Part shown: positions 9,612 through 18,221 of the stretch, piece by piece | Layout of the letters: every line of letters starts with the position of its first letter | How positions within the stretch are numbered: the stretch's first letter is position 1 | Source of the DNA: Roseivirga sp. E12 | GTDB taxonomy: Bacteria; Bacteroidota; Bacteroidia; Cytophagales; Cyclobacteriaceae | Reading direction: 5' to 3' | DNA length: 64,000 nucleotides | Assembly (NCBI RefSeq): GCF_017592825.1 | Contig: NZ_JAGFMD010000005.1 | Coordinates: 237,570 to 301,569, forward strand | The notes under the pieces: model-generated | The model's input: only the letters and a program-made list of their open reading frames with translations | The model's database searches: none | What the model was told of the DNA's origin: nothing | Made by a program: the position numbers and the translations under genes

Positions 9612-10508
9612 TTAGTTATAGATAAGCTTCGCTTCACTCACGAATGCCTTTGTAGTACCAGCTGGGGTTTCGCCTGTTCTTATCACAAAATTGAAGCTAC
9701 GTTGAACATTCAGATCAGGAATGTCTACCTCTTTTAACAACCCCATCTCCAGTTCCCTTTTAATTGCCCAAGGGGATAGAAAGCCTATGGCTGTGTCTTC
9801 GACCAAGAAGTTTTTCAAGGCCTCTGTCCCCCCCAAACGAGCAACTATATTAAGATTACCAATCTTGACTTTGAGCTCATTCAGCTTTCTAGACCAAGCC
9901 GAAAGAGTACCCGAACCGACTTCGCGAATTACTAATGGCACACTCATTAATTCATCCAACCTGATTTTTTGTCCAGCAAAAGGACTGTGGTTGGAGCAAA
10001 CAGGAATGATTGTGTCAGCCATAAAGAAGTCATAATGAAGAGCATTCGATTCATGCTTGTCCTCTACAATAGCCAGGTCAATCTCTTCCTTCACCAATGA
10101 TTTCAACACATTTTCAGTATTTCTATTGATCAATGTAATCTTCGTCTGTGGCCATTTTCTTCTAAAAGAAGAAAGTACTTTAGGCAAAACATAAAGTGAA
10201 AGGGTGGTACTCGCTCCTATCCTAAGTTCACCTCGTGCTTCCTGTTGAGTCTTGACAATATCAATATCCGACTCAATTTGCTTCTCAATTTGCCTAGCCT
10301 GCCTTAATTGAGTCAATAGTTTTTCTCCTGGCGGAGACAATCGGATAGTATTTCCTTGTCTTTCGAATAAACGAACCCCAAGTTCACCCTCCAACTTCTT
10401 AACCTGCTTACTAACAGCTGGTTGAGAAACACACATAACATCCGCTGCTTTGGAAAAACTGAGGTGACAAGCTACTTCGTAAAATGTTTCATAAGCTATT
10501 GACAGCAT
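9612..10508 (-). CDS. LysR family transcriptional regulator
   Basis: 298 residues. The N-terminal winged helix-turn-helix is residues 1-60 (SFSKAADVMCVSQPAVSKQVKKLE cut around the recognition helix SQPAVSKQVKK), followed by the linker helix. The periplasmic-binding-like effector domain spans residues 90-295 (GELRIGASTTLSLYVLP, and the effector-loop segment VIREVGSGTLSAWSRKL). The effector part looks like the CysL/YeiE group, which control sulfur genes; YeiE is described as a sulfite sensor. It is 62 bases upstream of the PLP-enzyme gene on the same strand, so it may be cotranscribed instead of divergent as is usual for LysR. Regulator assignment is firm; the sulfite link is inference. Confidence 0.88.
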   Translation of the reverse strand: MLSIAYETFYEVACHLSFSKAADVMCVSQPAVSKQVKKLEGELGVRLFERQGNTIRLSPPGEKLLTQLRQARQIEKQIESDIDIVKTQQEARGELRIGASTTLSLYVLPKVLSSFRRKWPQTKITLINRNTENVLKSLVKEEIDLAIVEDKHESNALHYDFFMADTIIPVCSNHSPFAGQKIRLDELMSVPLVIREVGSGTLSAWSRKLNELKVKIGNLNIVARLGGTEALKNFLVEDTAIGFLSPWAIKRELEMGLLKEVDIPDLNVQRSFNFVIRTGETPAGTTKAFVSEAKLIYN

Positions 10509-10617
10509 CTTCTAAAATATTTCAGGCAAGTTAACAATCGGAATGTTCTCATATAAACTAAAAATCATTCCCAGCCCAACAATCGGTTTTAAATAGATAT
10601 CCTTTTTGAGATTTTTC

Positions 10618-10648
10618 TTTGAAACTTCAACAACGGCTACTACGTTTG
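10618..10648 (+). promoter_or_regulatory. Promoter of the metX-hom riboswitch transcript
   Basis: TTTG at 10618-10621 and TACGTTTG at 10641-10648 with a 19-bp spacer are a full match to the Bacteroidota consensus. Transcription would begin near 10655, about 28 bases before the first stem of the SAM-I aptamer, leaving a leader of about 300 bases before metX. Confidence 0.7.
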
Positions 10649-10682
10649 CAGCATCAAGTCATTCATTTCCGTATCAGGAAAA

Positions 10683-10775
10683 GGATCGATTTATAAAGAA
10701 GCGTGGAGAGACTGGCTCTTTGAAGCGCTAGCAACCATTCCGACAACCATCGGAAAAGGTGCTAAATCCAGATCC
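10683..10775 (+). promoter_or_regulatory. SAM-I (S-box) riboswitch
   Basis: The S-box core is readable: GGAGAGACTGGC (kink-turn and P2 side), TGAAGCGCTAGCAACC, and AAGGTGCTAAATCC (the J3/4-P4 motif). The P3 stem is CCGA/TCGG. P1 closes with GGATC (10683-10687) and GATCC (10771-10775). SAM binding normally turns off methionine genes, and the downstream genes are metX and hom. No convincing terminator hairpin with a T-run is seen in the 179 bases between aptamer and metX, so the expression platform is unclear. That 179-base leader holds only a short GAGAATTCTC palindrome (10903-10912). Confidence 0.9.
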
Positions 10776-10954
10776 CAAAGGGTGTCGAGTGACATTCGGG
10801 AGAATATAAATTGGTAAGTATGCGTAATTCCATTTTTCGACAATCATTGCATCTATTAAGTTCAGAAGCCCTGAGCCCAAGCAATATTCTGTGTTCTATT
10901 GGGAGAATTCTCTCTTAGTATTTCAACCCATCTTTTCATTAAAAAAGTATCATC

Positions 10955-12025
10955 ATGTTGAAAGACACTAAAAAAGCTCATTTGGGTCTAAACCCTCTTG
11001 AATATTCACAACCTGAGTATTTCTTTACCAATTCTCCTTTTCCTTTGGAGAATGGCAATGAACTTCCAGAGCTAAGGATTGCCTACCACACCTTTGGTCG
11101 GGTGAATGAAGACCGAAGCAACGTGGTTTGGGTATTTCATGCCTTAACAGCCAACGCTAACCCCCTAGAATGGTGGCCAGGATTAATTGGTGAAGATGAC
11201 CTTATCAATCCCAAGGATCACTTCATAGTTTGCGCAAATATTATTGGTTCATGCTATGGCAGTACTGGACCGAAGGATTTTGACATTCGCAATGGCGAGC
11301 GATACTTAAGGGACTTTCCTAATCTGACCATTCGTGATATTGTGAATGCCCATCAGCTATTGCAAGCACATTTAGGCATTGATGAGATCTGGTTAGGCAT
11401 TGGTGGGTCAATGGGTGGCCAACAAGCTTTAGAATGGTCAATACAAGACAAGAGACTATTCAAACATTTAGCATTGGTTGCTACATCAGCTAAAAGTTCA
11501 CCATGGGGCATCGCCATTCGAGCAGCTCAGCGTATGGCCATTGAGTCCGATCCTTCATTCTACTCATCCTCTCCGAAAGGAGGTTGGAAAGGGCTCGAGG
11601 CTGCAAGGGCAATGGCTATGATTTCTTATCGAAATCACGAAACTTTCAACAGTAGTCAGCAGGACCCCGAAGGGCAACTCGACAATTTTAGTGCTGAGAG
11701 TTATCAACGATATCAAGGCGAAAAGCTAGGTAGGCGCTTCGATGCCAGAACGTATTATACCTTGAACAAGGCCATGGATACCCATGATGTAGGTCGAGGA
11801 AGAAGAGGCATAGAAAATGCCCTAAGTCAAGTAAAGGCCAAAGTGCAGGTGATCGGCATAACCGGAGATTTACTCTTTACCGAAGCCGAGCAGCAACAAC
11901 TTCATTCAGCTATTCCAGATGCGAGGCTCAACTTTGTACCATCAAAATACGGTCACGATGGTTTCCTGGTAGAGGCCAAAGGTATCAGCAACATTCTTCA
12001 AAACTTTTTAAACGTACACCAATGA
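10955..12025 (+). CDS. metX: Homoserine O-acetyltransferase
   Basis: 356 residues, alpha/beta hydrolase fold. It acetylates homoserine with acetyl-CoA, the entry to methionine synthesis. The nucleophile Ser is in IGGSMGGQQALEWS. The Asp and His of the triad lie in ITGDLLFT and YGHDGFLVE near the C-terminus. The N-terminal NVVWVFHALTANA and the ITNPKDHF-like segment are typical of MetX. It is transcribed behind a SAM-I riboswitch and shares an ATGA stop/start overlap with hom, so homoserine production and its diversion to methionine are made together under SAM control. Confidence 0.95.
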   Translation: MLKDTKKAHLGLNPLEYSQPEYFFTNSPFPLENGNELPELRIAYHTFGRVNEDRSNVVWVFHALTANANPLEWWPGLIGEDDLINPKDHFIVCANIIGSCYGSTGPKDFDIRNGERYLRDFPNLTIRDIVNAHQLLQAHLGIDEIWLGIGGSMGGQQALEWSIQDKRLFKHLALVATSAKSSPWGIAIRAAQRMAIESDPSFYSSSPKGGWKGLEAARAMAMISYRNHETFNSSQQDPEGQLDNFSAESYQRYQGEKLGRRFDARTYYTLNKAMDTHDVGRGRRGIENALSQVKAKVQVIGITGDLLFTEAEQQQLHSAIPDARLNFVPSKYGHDGFLVEAKGISNILQNFLNVHQ

Positions 12026-13299
12026 AAAACATTAGAATAGGTCTCTTTGGCTTTGGCTGTGTAGGCCAAGGACTCTATGAAACGCTCAATGGATCCAAAA
12101 ACTTCTCAGGCCAAATCAGCAAAATCTGTATCAAGAATCCGGATAAGCCAAGACCTCTAGACTCCAAGCTATTTACCACTAAAGCAAATGATATTCTGGA
12201 CAATCCGGAGATCGATGTGATTGTGGAATTGATAGATGATGCCGATGCGGCATTGGAGATAGTGACCCTGGCCCTAAAAAGTGGTAAGTCAGTAGTTACT
12301 GCCAATAAGAAAATGGTTGCAGAGCACCTCGCAGACTTAATCGAACTTCAGGCAAAAACAGGAAGCGCTTTACTCTATGAAGGTGCCGTTTGTGGCAGTA
12401 TTCCAATCATTAGAACATTGGAGGAGTATTTTGGGCATGAGCCATTAAACGAAATCAAAGGGATATTCAATGGTTCTACAAACTACATTTTAACCAAGAT
12501 ATTTGAGGAAAACCTGAGCTACGAAACTGCTCTACTTCAAGCGCAATCCTTGGGTTTCGCAGAGACTGATCCTACACTCGATGTCAAGGGCTTTGATGCA
12601 AAATATAAGTTGAGCATTCTTCTAACCCATGCCTTCGGCATTCATGTGCCTCCTAACCAGATAGTCAATCTGGGGATTGATCATTTGAAGGCAGCTGACT
12701 TGGAATATGCCAGAGAGAAAGGTTTCACCATAAAGCTTATTGCCCAAGCAAAACGCATCGCTGATAAAGTGTATGCTTTTGTGTCTCCACAGTTTATCAA
12801 GCCCGAACATAGTTTAGCCTCAATTAAAAATGAATTCAACGCTGTCACTCTGAATGGAGAGTTCTGTGACGATCAACTCTTCATTGGTAAAGGTGCAGGA
12901 AGTCTACCTACCGGGGCAGCTGTTCTGTCAGATATTTCGGCACTCAGTTACGATTACAAATATGAATACAAGAAGCATTACAACTTGGGAAGACTCCCTT
13001 TTACGAACGATTCACTGCTTGAGGTTTATGTGAGTTTTGACAACCCTCATGAGATCGACCTAGGAGATTTTGAAAGTATACAGCACAAATATTTCAGTTT
13101 TGACCACAGTTATGTGGTAGGAAAGATGTGTATCAACAATCTATTAGATGAGAAATGGTTAAACAATCCTAAAAACAATCTTGTTCTTTGCGCAAATGGC
13201 ACAGAAAACACATTAGGAAGTCTTTGTGTCAAAGGGCTAAGTGCTGAAATCGAGGAGTTAAAAAAAGGTCAGCAATTGCTTGAAAAAATCACCGTATAG
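12022..13299 (+). CDS. hom: Homoserine dehydrogenase
   Basis: 425 residues. It reduces aspartate semialdehyde to homoserine. The Rossmann motif is at the N-terminus (IGLFGFGCVGQGLYETL). TANKKMVAEH and the catalytic-domain signature KGIFNGSTNYILTKI with ETDPTLDVKGFDAKYK follow. The residues after about 310 (PFTNDSLLEVYVSF...) do not show a clear ACT domain, so feedback control by threonine may be absent. Regulation would then come mainly from the riboswitch. It is monofunctional: no aspartate kinase domain. Its start overlaps the metX stop by four bases. Confidence 0.93.
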   Translation: MKNIRIGLFGFGCVGQGLYETLNGSKNFSGQISKICIKNPDKPRPLDSKLFTTKANDILDNPEIDVIVELIDDADAALEIVTLALKSGKSVVTANKKMVAEHLADLIELQAKTGSALLYEGAVCGSIPIIRTLEEYFGHEPLNEIKGIFNGSTNYILTKIFEENLSYETALLQAQSLGFAETDPTLDVKGFDAKYKLSILLTHAFGIHVPPNQIVNLGIDHLKAADLEYAREKGFTIKLIAQAKRIADKVYAFVSPQFIKPEHSLASIKNEFNAVTLNGEFCDDQLFIGKGAGSLPTGAAVLSDISALSYDYKYEYKKHYNLGRLPFTNDSLLEVYVSFDNPHEIDLGDFESIQHKYFSFDHSYVVGKMCINNLLDEKWLNNPKNNLVLCANGTENTLGSLCVKGLSAEIEELKKGQQLLEKITV

Positions 13300-13359
13300 G
13301 AGCTTTTTTCATCGCACATCTTTTTTCCAAAACGCCTACTGATTTAAGCTTTTAGTCAA

Positions 13360-13386
13360 TATATTTGTAGCCCCGATAAGTCGGGG
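13360..13386 (+). promoter_or_regulatory. Putative nqrF promoter and 5' UTR hairpin
   Basis: TATATTTG at 13360-13367 matches the -7 consensus; no good -33 TTTG is seen. Right after it is a hairpin with arms CCCCGA (13371-13376) and TCGGGG (13381-13386) around the loop TAAG. It would lie at the 5' end of the nqrF transcript, or could instead help terminate hom, though only a short T-run follows. Confidence 0.4.
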
Positions 13387-13425
13387 TCTTTAGATTCAAA
13401 TTATTGATTTAAAATCGATTAATAG

Positions 13426-14727
13426 ATGTCATCTATCATAATTACGTCAATCGTTGCGTTCTCTGCAGTCATCCTTTTACTAGTGTTGATTTTGCTTTAC
13501 GCTCAATCAAAATTAGTTCAGTCCGGAGATGTGAAAATCATCGTTAACGGAGACGAAGCAAATCCGATAGTAACAGCAGCGGGTTCTACCTTGCTTAACA
13601 CGCTATCTGGACAAAAAATATTTTTACCGTCAGCCTGCGGTGGTGGTGGTACTTGTGCCATGTGTAAGTGTACTATCAATGAAGGTGGAGGAGACGTTCT
13701 TCCTACTGAAGTTGGTCATTTGAGTCGCGCTGAGCAGAAAGAAGGCGTTCGCCTTACTTGCCAGGTAAAAGTGAAGAATGACATGCGCATTCACATTCCA
13801 GAAGAAATCTTCGGTATTAAGAAGTGGGAATGCGAAGTAGTTTCTAACTACAACGTAGCATCATTCATTAAAGAATTTGTGGTTAAGCTTCCTGAAGGAG
13901 AAACTCTCGACTTCGAAGCAGGTGGATATATTCAAGTAGATGTACCTCCGGTTGTTTGTGACTTTAAAGACATGAACATTGAACCACACCCAGATGACCC
14001 TGCTGGTCCAGATAAATTCAAAGAGGATTGGGATAAGTTCGGTCTTTGGGATCTTCAAATGGTGAACAAGGAAGAGATCTTCCGTGCCTATTCAATGGCT
14101 AACCACCCTGCAGAAGGTAACATTGTGATGTTGAATATTCGTATTGCAACTCCACCTTGGGACAGAGCCAATAACAAATGGATGGATGTTAATCCTGGTA
14201 TTTGTTCTTCATATGTATTTACTAGAAAGCCTGGTGATAAAGTAACGATCTCTGGTCCTTACGGTGAATTCTTCATTAAGCCAACCGAAGAAGAAATGCT
14301 TTACATCGGTGGTGGTGCAGGAATGGCCCCAATGAGATCTCATTTGTTCCACCTATTCCACACCCTTAAAACCGGAAGAAAGGTTTCTTACTGGTATGGT
14401 GGACGATCTAAGAGAGAGCTTTTCTACTTAGACGATTTTACAAAAATTGAAAAGGAGTTTCCAAACTTTAAATTCCACCTTGTACTTTCAGAACCTGTAC
14501 CAGAAGACAACTGGGTAGAGAAAAAGGCAATGGAAGATGAAGGAGATGGCTTTGTAGGCTTTGTGCATCAGGCCGTGATTGATCACTACCTAAGTAAGCA
14601 TGATGCTCCTGAAGAAATCGAATTCTACTTCTGTGGACCTCCAATGATGAACGCAGCAGTAATTAAGATGTGCGAAGATTGGGGTGTACCTGACGAGAAT
14701 GTCGCGTTTGACGACTTTGGAGGATAG
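13426..14727 (+). CDS. nqrF: Na+-translocating NADH:quinone reductase subunit F
   Basis: 433 residues. This is the electron-input subunit of Na+-NQR, passing electrons from NADH via FAD and a [2Fe-2S] cluster. A membrane anchor spans residues 4-26. The ferredoxin cysteines are in [14 protein letters not shown] plus LTCQVKV. FAD binding is [14 protein letters not shown] binding is [13 protein letters not shown], and the C-terminal end [10 protein letters not shown] ... VAFDDFGG is diagnostic for NqrF. The usual neighbours nqrA-E are absent: the genes on each side are hom and a T9SS protein, each separated by hairpins. The gene is therefore expressed alone here. Confidence 0.95.
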   Translation: MSSIIITSIVAFSAVILLLVLILLYAQSKLVQSGDVKIIVNGDEANPIVTAAGSTLLNTLSGQKIFLPSACGGGGTCAMCKCTINEGGGDVLPTEVGHLSRAEQKEGVRLTCQVKVKNDMRIHIPEEIFGIKKWECEVVSNYNVASFIKEFVVKLPEGETLDFEAGGYIQVDVPPVVCDFKDMNIEPHPDDPAGPDKFKEDWDKFGLWDLQMVNKEEIFRAYSMANHPAEGNIVMLNIRIATPPWDRANNKWMDVNPGICSSYVFTRKPGDKVTISGPYGEFFIKPTEEEMLYIGGGAGMAPMRSHLFHLFHTLKTGRKVSYWYGGRSKRELFYLDDFTKIEKEFPNFKFHLVLSEPVPEDNWVEKKAMEDEGDGFVGFVHQAVIDHYLSKHDAPEEIEFYFCGPPMMNAAVIKMCEDWGVPDENVAFDDFGG

Positions 14728-14749
14728 TTTCTATCCAAAAAGACAATAG

Positions 14750-14783
14750 AAACCTTTGGGCTTAAGTGTTCAAAGGTTTTTTT
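14750..14783 (+). terminator. Rho-independent terminator of nqrF
   Basis: Arms AAACCTTTG (14750-14758) and CAAAGGTTT (14771-14779), 12-nt loop, T-run continuing to 14783. It starts 22 bases after the nqrF stop. Confidence 0.85.
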
Positions 14784-14942
14784 ATGCACTTTCTAAATAC
14801 AGTATTGAGTCGTTCACACCTATTCAAATCATTTTCAATTACACTTTATGTGTTTTAACAATATCAATTAATACTTTTTAGGTTTCTATTTAAAGAAAAT
14901 GAGTTATTAGAATAAACAATTACTCTCTTAAAATATAAACAC

Positions 14943-16385
14943 ATGAAAAGACATCTACTCATCGCATTTCTAGCTCTTATCAGTTTCGATTATGCTCATT
15001 CACAGACCATTCATATGTCAGGCTATCATAACGGTCCCTACCTTGAATACTGCCCCAATACCGAAACCGAAATGACATTCTTTGCCAGAGATATTTTTCA
15101 AAATAAAATACATGGTAATCTGCAATACTTCTTCTTCGTGGATGGCGTTTCAAGGAATGACATAGCCATTGAGTTTGATAACGACCCCCTAGGACCAACA
15201 TATGGTCCCTTTTTAACCCTTCATACGGATAGCAACAAAGAATCTAAGTTTAGGATTAGGCGCTTTATAGGAAACAACGCACAGGGAGTACCTCAATGGG
15301 TGGATGGCTTCGGTTTTCAAAGCAATAATATAGTATTAGAAGTTAGGTTTAAGGGTAATGGGCCTTTTGCCTCATGGAAAACAAGAACTTTCAACTTTCG
15401 AACAAGAGCCATTCCTCCAGGCAAGGCAGTTGTAGTAGGAACCAACGATTTGCTTTTTTGCTCACCTGGCGAAATAAAGAATATTACGCTTCCAAACTTT
15501 CCTGTAGGCGCCACTAATGCTGCTTATTGTAATTGGCATCATGGGTGGACATGGGAATTACCAGCTGGTTGGAAGGTAACAAGTACAACTGGCGACTTAT
15601 CTACAGCGACCAATACTTACACCACTCATTCAGAAACAGTCAAAGTACAAGCTCCAAGCGGCTTATTATTGCCTGGTACACTAAATGTTCGGAGTGAAGA
15701 TGCGTGGCCTTACCCTGTTAATACTCAAACACAGATTAATGTAGGATCACCAAATGTTCCAGCTAACCTGAGTTACAACTTCTTAGTGGATTTTCCTGCT
15801 TCAATCTGTTATGATAACAGTGGAAACAACCTTGCAACATTTATTGCTGAGACTCCTTTCTTTGGTTCATTACCTACTTCCTATGAATGGCAGTCTAATG
15901 CAGGAAATGTACTTTCTTCTACCACAACAAATCCCACAACGACAATACAATTTAATAATCCTGGTACAGGTCGTTACGTGAGAGTAAGAGCAGTTAATGC
16001 CTGTGGAACATCTCCTTGGCTGACAAAGTATTTTGATCTTACCTACGATCCTTGGGGTTGCTCCGGAGGAGGACTAGGTGGGGGTATTGGTTTTGGTATT
16101 GACACAGACCTGAACGTATATCCCAATCCAGCAATAGATCAAGTGCAAATAGAGATAGATGAACCCGAAAGCCTAATAAAAGAGCTTGAATCCAAACAAA
16201 TTGAAATGCGCTATAGCTATACCCTTATCAATAATGATCAGCGCATAGTTCATTCTAAAATAACTAACTCTCCCAAGTATAAATTGCCGTTGGATCAATT
16301 GCCTGATGGAATTTATATCCTTAGAGTGGTAAGTCCTGCAGGTACAAAGACCGAAAGGATTCTAGTTGATAAATCAAAACGTTGA
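14943..16385 (+). CDS. Secreted protein with T9SS type A sorting domain
   Basis: 480 residues. A Sec signal peptide is at residues 1-20 (LLIAFLALISFDYAHSQ). The central region, residues 25-360, is beta-rich with PKD/Ig-like character (SYEWQSNAGNVLSSTTTNP resembles Ig-like domains in Bacteroidota surface proteins). A Gly-rich linker GGGLGGGIGFG follows. The C-terminal type IX sorting domain begins LNVYPNPAIDQVQIEI and ends GIYILRVVSPAGTKTERILV. The protein is thus exported to the surface or medium and its end is removed by the T9SS sortase. No catalytic motif is visible; adhesion or matrix roles are guesses. Monocistronic, bounded by terminators. Confidence 0.85.
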   Translation: MKRHLLIAFLALISFDYAHSQTIHMSGYHNGPYLEYCPNTETEMTFFARDIFQNKIHGNLQYFFFVDGVSRNDIAIEFDNDPLGPTYGPFLTLHTDSNKESKFRIRRFIGNNAQGVPQWVDGFGFQSNNIVLEVRFKGNGPFASWKTRTFNFRTRAIPPGKAVVVGTNDLLFCSPGEIKNITLPNFPVGATNAAYCNWHHGWTWELPAGWKVTSTTGDLSTATNTYTTHSETVKVQAPSGLLLPGTLNVRSEDAWPYPVNTQTQINVGSPNVPANLSYNFLVDFPASICYDNSGNNLATFIAETPFFGSLPTSYEWQSNAGNVLSSTTTNPTTTIQFNNPGTGRYVRVRAVNACGTSPWLTKYFDLTYDPWGCSGGGLGGGIGFGIDTDLNVYPNPAIDQVQIEIDEPESLIKELESKQIEMRYSYTLINNDQRIVHSKITNSPKYKLPLDQLPDGIYILRVVSPAGTKTERILVDKSKR

Positions 16386-16388
16386 CGA

Positions 16389-16444
16389 TTTTGAACCAAA
16401 TAAAAAAGCCCCGACAAGTCGGGGCTTTTTTATTTGGTTCAAAA
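16389..16444. terminator. Very long perfect hairpin, terminator of the T9SS gene
   Basis: Two perfectly complementary 26-base arms (16389-16414 and 16419-16444) separated by the 4-nt loop CAAG. The core is AAAAAAGCCCCGA/TCGGGGCTTTTTT, so A- and T-runs are built into the stem and it can terminate in either direction. It starts four bases after the stop codon. Its GC core is nearly the same as the hairpin at 13371-13386. Confidence 0.9.
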
Positions 16445-16490
16445 ATTCTGCTAGAATGTCCTATCTTTATTTTAGCATTCATCGCACTCT

Positions 16491-17597
16491 ATGAACCTCA
16501 AACTATTTTTCACTCCGCTCTCTTCAGAATACGATTTACCTGCAAATGCCCTTGGCAAAAGTGTTAATCATTTACAGGACGAAGATTTCGATATTTCTAA
16601 AATGGATTTGGCCATTATTGGTATCAATTCAAGAGGAGAAGCAGACTTAATCCGCGCTAAACTATTTGCCCTTAAGCGCAGTGCCGCTACCTATCGTATA
16701 GCAGATCTGGGAAACATTCAGTCTGGAGAAGACGAGGAGCAAACACAGGCAAGAATTCGTGAAATCTGCGAGTTTCTAATGTCTCAAAGAGTCATTCCTG
16801 TAATGATTGGTGGCAACCAGGATTTAGCCTTAGGCCAATTCAAGGCCTATGAAACTGCCAACAAACTAATCTCTGTCGCCAATGTAGATGCCTTTATGGA
16901 TATGGAGGAAGAAGCTGAATCTTCGGCTAACTTTTTAAACGCATTGCTTCTGCATCAGCCTAACTTCTTGCTCAACTATAGTCATTTAGCTCATCAAACC
17001 TACCTTATTGATTCGGCTATGTTAAAGGCGCTTGACAAGCTCTACTTTGAGTCTTTAAGGCTTGGCGAAATTAGGTATGATATCAAACAAGCAGAACCCC
17101 TGATTCGCATGGCAGATATGCTGACTTTCGATATCTCTGCTATTCGTTCATCCGATGCTCCTGGCAACCCCAAGGCTCAACCTTTCGGACTGTCTGGAGA
17201 GGAAGCCTGCCAACTGAGTTGGTATGCCGGGATTAATGAAAAGATGACCTCAGTTGGTTTTCACGAATACTATCCTTCATTGGATGATGATGCATTAAAG
17301 ACTGCCTCTGTAATGGCCACTATGATCTGGTATTTTATTGAAGGCTACTACAACAGAAGAGACACTGGCCAGTTTAACTCTGACAATTATACCAAGTATA
17401 CCGTAAGTTTTGAGGGAACCGAAGATACCATGACTTTCTACAAGAGTAATCTATCAGATAAGTGGTGGATGCTTGTTAATTATGGTGAACGAATGATGGA
17501 CCGTGCCTATATTCCTTGTAGTTATGAGGATTATAAAGGTGCCACTCATGGCGACTTTCCTGAAAGATGGATCAAAGCCCAGGGTAAGCTAATCTGA
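16491..17597 (+). CDS. Formimidoylglutamase-like / ureohydrolase-fold protein, metal site incomplete
   Basis: 368 residues with the arginase/agmatinase/HutG fold. The three metal-binding motifs can be aligned by position but are altered. GGDHS reads IGGNQDLALG (His to Gln). DAHxD reads NVDAFMDM (His to Phe). SxDxDxxDP reads TFDISAIRSSDAPG (second Asp to Ser). Three of the six usual manganese ligands are therefore lost, so ordinary hydrolysis is doubtful. The C-terminal half (QPFGLSGEEACQLSWYAG, SVGFHEYYPSLDDD) is well formed. As I recall, Bacteroidota carry a conserved family like this annotated as formimidoylglutamase. No hut genes are nearby. Function unknown. Confidence 0.75.
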   Translation: MNLKLFFTPLSSEYDLPANALGKSVNHLQDEDFDISKMDLAIIGINSRGEADLIRAKLFALKRSAATYRIADLGNIQSGEDEEQTQARIREICEFLMSQRVIPVMIGGNQDLALGQFKAYETANKLISVANVDAFMDMEEEAESSANFLNALLLHQPNFLLNYSHLAHQTYLIDSAMLKALDKLYFESLRLGEIRYDIKQAEPLIRMADMLTFDISAIRSSDAPGNPKAQPFGLSGEEACQLSWYAGINEKMTSVGFHEYYPSLDDDALKTASVMATMIWYFIEGYYNRRDTGQFNSDNYTKYTVSFEGTEDTMTFYKSNLSDKWWMLVNYGERMMDRAYIPCSYEDYKGATHGDFPERWIKAQGKLI

Positions 17598-17612
17598 TAG
17601 GCGTTTAACGAA

Positions 17613-17643
17613 AAACCCCCATTCCATCTGAATAGGGGTTTCT
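17613..17643 (+). terminator. Terminator after the ureohydrolase-like gene
   Basis: Stem AAACCCC...GGGGTTT extended inward by CATT/AAT with one mismatch, 7-nt loop, short T-run. It begins 15 bases after the stop codon. Confidence 0.65.
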
Positions 17644-17819
17644 ACTGGGTCATTAAAATAAAAATGATCTTAAAAGCACTTTATCTTTTAAATGACTAAC
17701 AATAAAATATCGACTATGATTGCGATAACAGTTATAGTACGCTCTATCTTATGTTAACCCTACCTCGCTGGGAGCGAAGTCTGGTAGTGCTTACAAGTCA
17801 GATTGCTATTTGATAACGC

Positions 17820-18221
17820 CTATTTGTCAAAAGGAAACAAGTCAAAGGACCTCGCTCCGAAGCTGTTTCTATGATATTTGGCCAGGCAGTATTGTTCAAA
17901 CTGTGTGTCGAAATTATTACTACCACCTTGTGCCTTAGCCGGATATGGACTCTCTTTGCGAAAGAAATAGACCTTGGTAGATCCGAGTTTGCTATATGGC
18001 ATTAAATCAGCGTAACGCTCCATCTCGCTCCAAAGAGTATCTGTGGCAGTAACAATATAAACTCTCTCTACTGGGCCCGTATTATTCTGATTTCTATAAA
18101 GGTCTACCTCCTCAAAATTTGAAACAAAGTCGTTAAGTCCTGGTAATGAAAAAGTATTCCAAAGGGTGGCCACCACAATGATTACTGGAACCAAAACGAA
18201 CCATCGCTTCTTCTTTTTCAT
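17820..18221 (-). CDS. Small membrane-anchored protein of unknown function
   Basis: 133 residues. A Lys-rich start (MKKKKRWF) and one hydrophobic helix (VLVPVIIVVATLW, residues 9-22) predict a single anchor with the rest outside the cytoplasm. The outer part contains VERVYIVTATDTLWSEMERYA and ends in an aromatic, charged tail. It is not a family I recognise. It is the last gene of the MoxR/DUF58 operon and overlaps the DUF58 gene by four bases, so it is made with those proteins. It could be an accessory or substrate of the system. Confidence 0.65.
   Translation of the reverse strand: MKKKKRWFVLVPVIIVVATLWNTFSLPGLNDFVSNFEEVDLYRNQNNTGPVERVYIVTATDTLWSEMERYADLMPYSKLGSTKVYFFRKESPYPAKAQGGSNNFDTQFEQYCLAKYHRNSFGARSFDLFPFDK

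Noticed and set aside
17759..17786. Imperfect hairpin CTACC...GGTAG with inner TCGCT/AGCGA
   Set aside because: It has a bulge and no T-run, so I could not support it as the terminator of the DUF58 operon.
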